A DNA stretch of 44,968 bases from Clostridia bacterium (GTDB lineage: Bacteria; Bacillota; Clostridia; Christensenellales; Aristaeellaceae): NCBI GenBank assembly GCA_017547285.1, contig JAFYQB010000032.1, positions 1-44,968 of the forward strand. Direction: 5' to 3'. A program made the translations under genes and the position numbers. The notes beneath the pieces were generated by a model. The model saw nothing but the letters and a program-made list of their open reading frames with translations. It made no database searches and was not told the DNA's origin. This document shows positions 40,999-44,968 of the stretch, piece by piece (positions within the stretch are counted from its first letter, which is position 1; each line of letters opens with the position of its first letter).

Positions 40999-41850
40999 TC
41001 AGCCGATCTGCTTTTCGATAAAGTCAAAGATGATCGTAAGCAGCTGCATGCTCCAGAAGTTGCCTTCGTGCGGCGCGTCGGTTACGCGCACCAGATCGGC
41101 CTGGTAGCCGCCCTCGATCAGCTTGTTGTAGAAGGCCTCGCTGTCCTCAAAGAGCACCACGGGGTCGGCGTCGCCGTGCAGGATAAGGAACGGCGGCAGA
41201 TCGCGGCCGGGTTCGGCATATTTGATGGGGCTGATCAGATCCAGCACCTGCTGGTAGGTTTCCTCTTTGCCGCCGCCCAGCGTGAACAGCAGATTTTCTT
41301 TCGTGTGGGGCGCCTTGAACTGCACATCGATCATCTTGTTCAGATCGGTCGGGCCGAAACAGTCCACCACGCAGTTGACCCTGGTGCTGAAACCGGCATG
41401 CTCTTCGGTTTCGAAGGCGGGATCATCACCGGTCAGACCCAGCAGCAGCGCGGTATTGCCGCCGGAGGAAGTGCCCCATGCGCACACACGATCGGGGTCG
41501 ATGTCATACTCGGCTGCGTTCTTGCGCAGGAAGCGCAGGGCGGCCTTTACATCCTGCAAAAAAGCGGGCGCAGGCTGCTGCCAGCAGGAACGGTGGGTCA
41601 CGCTGGCAACCACAAAGCCGCGCTTCACCAGCAGCGCCAGCTGGGGCAGTTCCCAGAACTGATTGGGCTTCTGCCATGCGCTGCCCTGAATGAACACCAC
41701 CAGGGGAAAGCCCTTTCCGGCGCTCTTCCACTGGGGCTTCAGAAGCTGCAGGGCCAGCTCTTCGCCGGTTTCGGTGGAGAAAACGATGTTGGCTTTTAAA
41801 TCGAGCAGATCGTGAAATTCGGGATTGTTGAGGATGACGGTGATTGCCAT
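40999..41850 (-). CDS. Alpha/beta-hydrolase esterase
   Basis: A 283-residue carboxylesterase-like enzyme of the BD-FAE/acetyl esterase type: oxyanion region VVFIQGSAWQ, nucleophile elbow GTSSGG, Asp in LHGDADPV and His in APHEGNFW. It probably deacylates carbohydrates or xenobiotic esters. The ATG at 41850 follows AAGGAGG; a TTG two codons earlier is less likely. It is first in a two-gene operon with the SGNH hydrolase. Confidence 0.87.
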   Translation of the reverse strand: MAITVILNNPEFHDLLDLKANIVFSTETGEELALQLLKPQWKSAGKGFPLVVFIQGSAWQKPNQFWELPQLALLVKRGFVVASVTHRSCWQQPAPAFLQDVKAALRFLRKNAAEYDIDPDRVCAWGTSSGGNTALLLGLTGDDPAFETEEHAGFSTRVNCVVDCFGPTDLNKMIDVQFKAPHTKENLLFTLGGGKEETYQQVLDLISPIKYAEPGRDLPPFLILHGDADPVVLFEDSEAFYNKLIEGGYQADLVRVTDAPHEGNFWSMQLLTIIFDFIEKQIG

Positions 41851-41909
41851 AAGCAATAGCCTCCTTCAAGCGATGATCTGGATTATGAAATGCGAAACTT
41901 GCTGAGCCT

Positions 41910-41915
41910 ATTATA
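41910..41915 (-). promoter_or_regulatory. Extended -10 promoter of the esterase operon
   Basis: Minus-strand TATAAT preceded by TGC. The -35 region falls in the T run of the zinc-ribbon terminator. Confidence 0.6.
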
Positions 41916-41929
41916 GCACATTCCGGATC

Positions 41930-41962
41930 AAAAAACATCCCCGTGCATGAAGCACGGGGATG
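41930..41962 (-). terminator. Terminator after the zinc-ribbon gene
   Basis: CATCCCCGTGC and GCACGGGGATG form an 11-bp stem followed on the minus strand by TTTTTTG. Confidence 0.92.
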
Positions 41963-41988
41963 CGAAGCAGGCTGAAACCTGCCGTTTC

Positions 41989-42276
41989 TTAGTACTGGTT
42001 GCGGTTGGCCTCGAAGCAGGCACGGCAGTACACAGGACGATCGCCCTTGGGCTGGAAGGGCACCTGGGTGGTGGCGCCGCAGCCGTCGCAGATCACTTCG
42101 AAGTACTGACGCTCGGCACGAGCGGGATTCTCGCGGTTACGGCGAGCAGCGCGGCACTCGTGGCAGCGGGTGGGATCGTTCTGGAAGCCCTTGTCAGCGA
42201 AGAACTGCTGCTCAGAAGCGCTGAACACGAATTCCTTGCCGCAATCACGGCACACAAGAGTCTTGTCTTCAAACAT
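41989..42276 (-). CDS. Double zinc-ribbon protein
   Basis: A 95-residue protein with four CxxC pairs: CRDC at 9-12 and CHEC near 38-41, then CDGC near 63-66 and CRAC near 83-86. It belongs to a small zinc-ribbon family common in Clostridia, with the pattern VCRDCGKEFVFSASEQQFFADKGF. Function unknown; nucleic-acid or ribosome binding is plausible. ATG at 42276 follows GGAGG. It has its own promoter and a leader of about 115 bases that can pair with the ribosome site. A terminator closes the unit. Confidence 0.88.
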   Translation of the reverse strand: MFEDKTLVCRDCGKEFVFSASEQQFFADKGFQNDPTRCHECRAARRNRENPARAERQYFEVICDGCGATTQVPFQPKGDRPVYCRACFEANRNQY

Positions 42277-42280
42277 GGTT

Positions 42281-42393
42281 GGTTTCCTCCGTTTTCTTTG
42301 TTCTGTCCCCGTTAGCTTGTCGTGTGGGTCTTAGGTTTCTGCGCTTCCGAACAAAGAAGGTAAAGGAACCTGAGCCATCCTCAGCTGGGCAAC
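42281..42393 (-). promoter_or_regulatory. Switch-like mRNA leader of the zinc-ribbon gene
   Basis: On the minus strand an upstream segment (42370-42349, GGUUCCU...UUCUUUGUUC) is complementary to the ribosome-site region (42303-42281, GAACAAAGAA...AGGAAACC), including 10 perfect consecutive pairs, and would mask GGAGG. The same GGUU is also part of CUCAGGUU, which pairs with AACCUAAG further downstream (7 of 8). The two pairings exclude one another. I recognise no known riboswitch class. Confidence 0.6.
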
Positions 42394-42399
42394 GGGGGT

Positions 42400-42428
42400 A
42401 TTATAGCACGGTTCGGGCGTTTTGGAAA
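42400..42428 (-). promoter_or_regulatory. Promoter of the zinc-ribbon gene
   Basis: Minus-strand TTTCCA (42428-42423), a 17-base spacer, then TATAAT (42405-42400) preceded by TGC. A GTTTTTT-CGT-AAAAAAC hairpin (42431-42447) lies just upstream, after dnaA. Confidence 0.72.
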
Positions 42429-42470
42429 GTGTTTTTTCGTAAAAAACTTGTCATATTCTGCCGGAATGGC

Positions 42471-43799
42471 TTATTTGGTATCCTTGATCATGCGGCGTAC
42501 ATCATCCAGCAGGCTTGCCAGACTGGGCGACTGCTTGATGGACTGCTCCACCTTTTCGATGGAGGACATGACCGTGGTGTAGTGGCGGCCGCCGAACGCA
42601 TCGCCGATACGGGTCAGGCTCAGGCCCATCATTTCGCGGCACAGGTACATGGCGATCTGGCGGGGCACGGTGATCTCGTGGCTGCGCTTGGGGCTCTTGA
42701 GATCGCCCACGGTAATACCATAGTAGTTGGCCACGGCCTCCTGAATGCTGTCGCAGGTGATGAGGCGGGTCTCAGTATGCTTGAACAGCTCCCGGAGCGC
42801 CTCCTTGGCCAGCTGCATATCAATGGGGCGGCGGGTCAGGCTGGAATAGGCGGTCAGGCGGGTGAGGCTGCCTTCCAGTTCACGGATGTTGCTTTCAATC
42901 TTTTCAGCGATCAGGGCAAGGATCTCATCATCGATGTTCAGACGTTCAAATTCCGTCTTCTTGCGCAGGATCGCCATACGGGTTTCAAAGTTGGGGCGCT
43001 GGATATCGGCCACCAGACCGCCCTCGAAACGGCTGCACAGGCGTTCCTCCAGCTTCTGGATCTCCTTGGGCGGCTTATCGCTGGTCATGACGATCTGCTT
43101 GCCGGCGTCGCGCAGGTGGTTGAAGGTGTGGAAGAACTCTTCCTCCGTGCCACGCTTGCCTGCAATGAACTGGATATCGTCCACCATCAGAATGTCCGCA
43201 TTGCGGAACTTGTCGCGGAACTGCTGGTTCTGGCCGGTCTGCATGGCCTTGATGAGCTGGTTGGTAAATTCCTCGCTGGTGATGTAAACGATTTTGAGGT
43301 TGGGGTACAGCTCGTGCGCATAATGGCCGATGGCGTGCATCAGGTGCGTTTTGCCCAGACCCACGCCGCCGTAGATGAACAGCGGGTTGTATGCCTTGGC
43401 GGGCAGCTCGGCTACCGCCAGCGCGACCGCGTGGGGGAAACGGTTGCCGTCGCCGACCACAAAGCTGTCAAAGGTGTACTTGGGGTTGAGCAGCGCCAGC
43501 GGGTCGCCGGAAAAATGGGCCTCCAGCTCCTTGACGCGTTCCTCCATTTTGTCGTCGCACAAAATTTCCACCTTGGTGGTGTTTTCGGTGCAGGCGTTGA
43601 CGGCATGCTGGATGCCGTCCATGTAGCGTTCCATGAGCACTGCGAGGATCACCGGAGACTGGCATTCCAACAGCAGCGTATCGCCGACCAGCACATGGGC
43701 CTTCAGGCCGGCCTCGATCCAGCTGTTATAGCTGATGGTGGGAATTTCGGATTTCAGGATCTGACAGGCTTTTGACCACAACTCTTCTGCGTTCAGCAC
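42471..43799 (-). CDS. dnaA: Chromosomal replication initiator DnaA
   Basis: A 442-residue initiator. Domain I spans about 1-80; domain III has Walker A GGVGLGKT (144-151), Walker B ILMVDD (203-208) and the arginine-finger region SRFEGGLVADI; domain IV ends with the DNA-binding signature near GDAFGGRHYTTVMSS. I chose the GTG at 43799: AAGGGA is about eight bases upstream and the protein begins there like other Firmicute DnaA (LNAEELWSKACQILKSEI). Longer in-frame starts run into the origin region. dnaN does not follow, which is unusual. Confidence 0.97.
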   Translation of the reverse strand: MLNAEELWSKACQILKSEIPTISYNSWIEAGLKAHVLVGDTLLLECQSPVILAVLMERYMDGIQHAVNACTENTTKVEILCDDKMEERVKELEAHFSGDPLALLNPKYTFDSFVVGDGNRFPHAVALAVAELPAKAYNPLFIYGGVGLGKTHLMHAIGHYAHELYPNLKIVYITSEEFTNQLIKAMQTGQNQQFRDKFRNADILMVDDIQFIAGKRGTEEEFFHTFNHLRDAGKQIVMTSDKPPKEIQKLEERLCSRFEGGLVADIQRPNFETRMAILRKKTEFERLNIDDEILALIAEKIESNIRELEGSLTRLTAYSSLTRRPIDMQLAKEALRELFKHTETRLITCDSIQEAVANYYGITVGDLKSPKRSHEITVPRQIAMYLCREMMGLSLTRIGDAFGGRHYTTVMSSIEKVEQSIKQSPSLASLLDDVRRMIKDTK

Positions 43800-44231
43800 G
43801 GTATGTTCCCTTCCGTTCGTGTATAATATGCAAACCATACCCAAAGCGTTTTTCCACATTGTTTTGACCGAAAGACAAAAAGAATGTGGAAAACACATTG
43901 TGGAAAACAAATGCGTTTTTCCTCATTTCGTTTGTTATGATAACAGAATCGATCAATTTTGACAAGCAGTCCATTTGTTCGCATTCGTGCATAGGATGGG
44001 GGATGTTGAAAACCCTTTCATCTACCTATGGTGTATGAGGCGTTTGTCAACCACAAAAGCTAGTAACAATTTGTTAACATATTAATATTTATGCAGTTTA
44101 ATTTGCATAAACTTTCAATTATTAAATTGTAAACGGCTTTCCTGCGCACTTTTCGGCTTTGTTACAAGGAAAAAGCCCTCTTTGTGTAGAAATCTGTAAC
44201 CAATTGCCGAAGGAAAGGGGGAGGAGCGCAG
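43800..44231. other. Putative replication origin region (oriC)
   Basis: A 432-base gap, AT-rich against GC-rich surroundings. Three one-mismatch DnaA boxes of the form TGTGGAAAA/TTTTCCACA lie at 43850-43858, 43885-43893 and 43899-43907, the last two 14 bases apart. A weaker TCAACCACA is at 44047-44055, followed by TAGTAACAA and a strongly AT-rich stretch (44061-44132) that could be the unwinding element. Position beside dnaA supports oriC. No second gene was seen here. Confidence 0.75.
43937..43965 (-). promoter_or_regulatory. Promoter of dnaA
   Basis: Minus-strand TTGTCA (43965-43960), a 17-base spacer, then TATCAT (43942-43937). DnaA-box-like sites lie between it and the gene, which would allow autorepression. 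Confidence 0.65.
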
Positions 44232-44720
44232 ATGGCCATGCCCATTGAACAGTCGTCCGTAGAACGTGCACTGCGGCCGTGGCTGGGAGCGCTGTTTTTG
44301 AACGCCCATCCGCTTGCTCAGCTCATTACCGAAAAGCTGAGCGGATATGCCCCTTACCGGCAGGATCTGCAAAGCCTGCGGGATGAGCTGGAGACGCTGC
44401 TCATCACCCGGCTCAACAGCATGACCGGCGGCACGCTGACCGTGATCCTGGACAACTACCGCAGCCGCAGGCTGAGCCATGCCGCCATTCTGGAAATCAC
44501 GGACGATCTGATGGGCGTGCTGTTTGACCAGCTCACGCCGTTCTCCGCCAACTTCATCAAGCTCAATGATTACAGCATGCACAATGAAAGTCTGAATGCC
44601 CTGCGCGTGCTGTACCAGAAATACGCCTCCTTTTATTCGCCGGAGGAGTACGCCTTCATGATCCGCGTCATTAAGGGCGTCTACCCGGAAGAACGCTACC
44701 GCAGCTGGCTCAAAGACTGA
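44232..44720 (+). CDS. Conserved-looking protein of unknown function beside oriC
   Basis: A 162-residue soluble, mostly helical protein, with no signal peptide, cysteines or recognised motif. It starts MAMPIEQSSVERALRPWLGA; GGGGGAGGAGCG lies upstream, and either ATG 44232 or 44238 could be used. It ends in a strong terminator. Position next to the origin, where rpmH is commonly found in Firmicutes, suggests a housekeeping role, but none can be named. Confidence 0.7.
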   Translation: MAMPIEQSSVERALRPWLGALFLNAHPLAQLITEKLSGYAPYRQDLQSLRDELETLLITRLNSMTGGTLTVILDNYRSRRLSHAAILEITDDLMGVLFDQLTPFSANFIKLNDYSMHNESLNALRVLYQKYASFYSPEEYAFMIRVIKGVYPEERYRSWLKD

Positions 44721-44721
44721 A

Positions 44722-44753
44722 AAACCCCGTTCCGTATGCACGGAACGGGGTTT
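44722..44753 (+). terminator. Terminator after the oriC-flanking gene
   Basis: AAACCCCGTTCCG and CGGAACGGGGTTT form a 13-bp stem around TATGCA directly after the stop codon. Confidence 0.88.
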
Positions 44754-44853
44754 CAGGCCGTCGAAAAAGCTCGCTGACGCGATCTTTTCCGCCGAAGATT
44801 GCACCATTTGCCTACTCGCCTGACGGCTCGCCGGGCGGCAAACGGTGTAAGGA

Positions 44854-44966
44854 AAGCCTTGCACGGCAAGGCTTCCGAAGCTGACGCGCATGGCGTCAGC
44901 TTCAGAACCCGAGTCGGAGGGGACGGAGGTGAGCGGGTGCCCAGTGGGCACAACGGCGTAGCCGTT
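44854..44966. repeat. Hairpin array at the right edge
   Basis: Four hairpins: AAGCCTTGC-ACG-GCAAGGCTT (44854-44874), an 11-bp stem GAAGCTGACGC/GCGTCAGCTTC (44877-44903, loop GCATG), GTGCCC-AGT-GGGCAC (44937-44951) and AACGGC-GTA-GCCGTT (44952-44966). Three have three-base loops as in the 24.3-kb array. The array may continue beyond the window. No gene was found between 44754 and 44968. Confidence 0.85.
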
Positions 44967-44968
44967 AG

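Noticed and set aside
42281..42393. Known RNA class (6S, SRP RNA, T-box, c-di-GMP, SAM, purine, THF or ZTP switch) in the zinc-ribbon leader
   Set aside because: None of the signature sequences I remember for these classes is present; for example no GGUCAGG...GGAAGCAGCC of SRP RNA and no T-box GGUGG element. Kept only as an unclassified candidate.

Overview
The window looks like a GC-rich chromosome from an anaerobic, probably spore-forming member of the Clostridia (Bacillota). Evidence for this: a YhcN/YlaJ-type spore lipoprotein, the Firmicute order ylxM-ffh-rpsP-khpA-rimM-trmD, the TGS/uridine-kinase fusion typical of Clostridia, the MurK-MurQ-NagZ recycling route, TTGACA/TATAAT promoters and strong GGAGG ribosome sites. 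A dnaA gene followed by an AT-rich, DnaA-box-bearing gap (43.8-44.2 kb) places the right end at or near the replication origin. I do not assign a genus. No tRNA, rRNA, CRISPR array, transposase or phage structural gene was seen.

Layout. 0.2-4.0 kb: an overlapping wall-synthesis operon of an FHA protein, a SEDS glycosyltransferase and a class B PBP, then a P-loop protein. 5.4-8.8 kb (minus): spore lipoprotein, an ECF sigma/anti-sigma pair, and murK, which is divergent from murQ; nagZ follows, so the three form a peptidoglycan-recycling locus. 11.8-20.3 kb: nitroreductase, a secreted protein of unknown function with a GT2 glycosyltransferase, an aminotransferase/citrate-synthase-like pair, a thioredoxin-like lipoprotein with CcdA, and a URO-D-like protein. 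20.3-28 kb (minus): MBL-fold hydrolase, nucleoside kinase with exonuclease, flavoprotein, RpiR regulator, surE and a holin-4 family membrane protein. 28.1-32.4 kb (minus): the SRP/S16/tRNA-modification operon. 32.5-37.9 kb (minus): a GNAT-mannose-6-phosphate isomerase fusion, two uncharacterised proteins and a heparinase-like protein. 38-42 kb: murA, a J-domain protein and two esterases. 42-45 kb: a zinc-ribbon gene with a switch-like leader, dnaA, the origin region and an unknown gene.

Between the genes lies a family of small hairpin repeats. Most have 6-10 bp stems and 3-nt loops, and stem sequence changes from copy to copy while pairing is kept. They occur as ordered composite elements at about 5.1-5.4, 9.9-10.2 and 32.4-32.5 kb, as an inverted pair at 29.8 kb, and as arrays at 24.3-24.5 and 44.85-44.97 kb. 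Three unrelated minus-strand genes end inside the same repeat module, which supplies their stop codon and last residues.

The observations I rate highest are: (1) the zinc-ribbon gene leader, where a segment complementary to the ribosome-binding site can also join a competing helix; (2) the composite hairpin repeats and their use as gene ends; (3) a UUCG hairpin lying between the Shine-Dalgarno sequence and the start codon of murA; (4) the GNAT-ManA fusion; and (5) dnaA separated from dnaN. All functional statements are from reading sequence; none has been tested by search or experiment.
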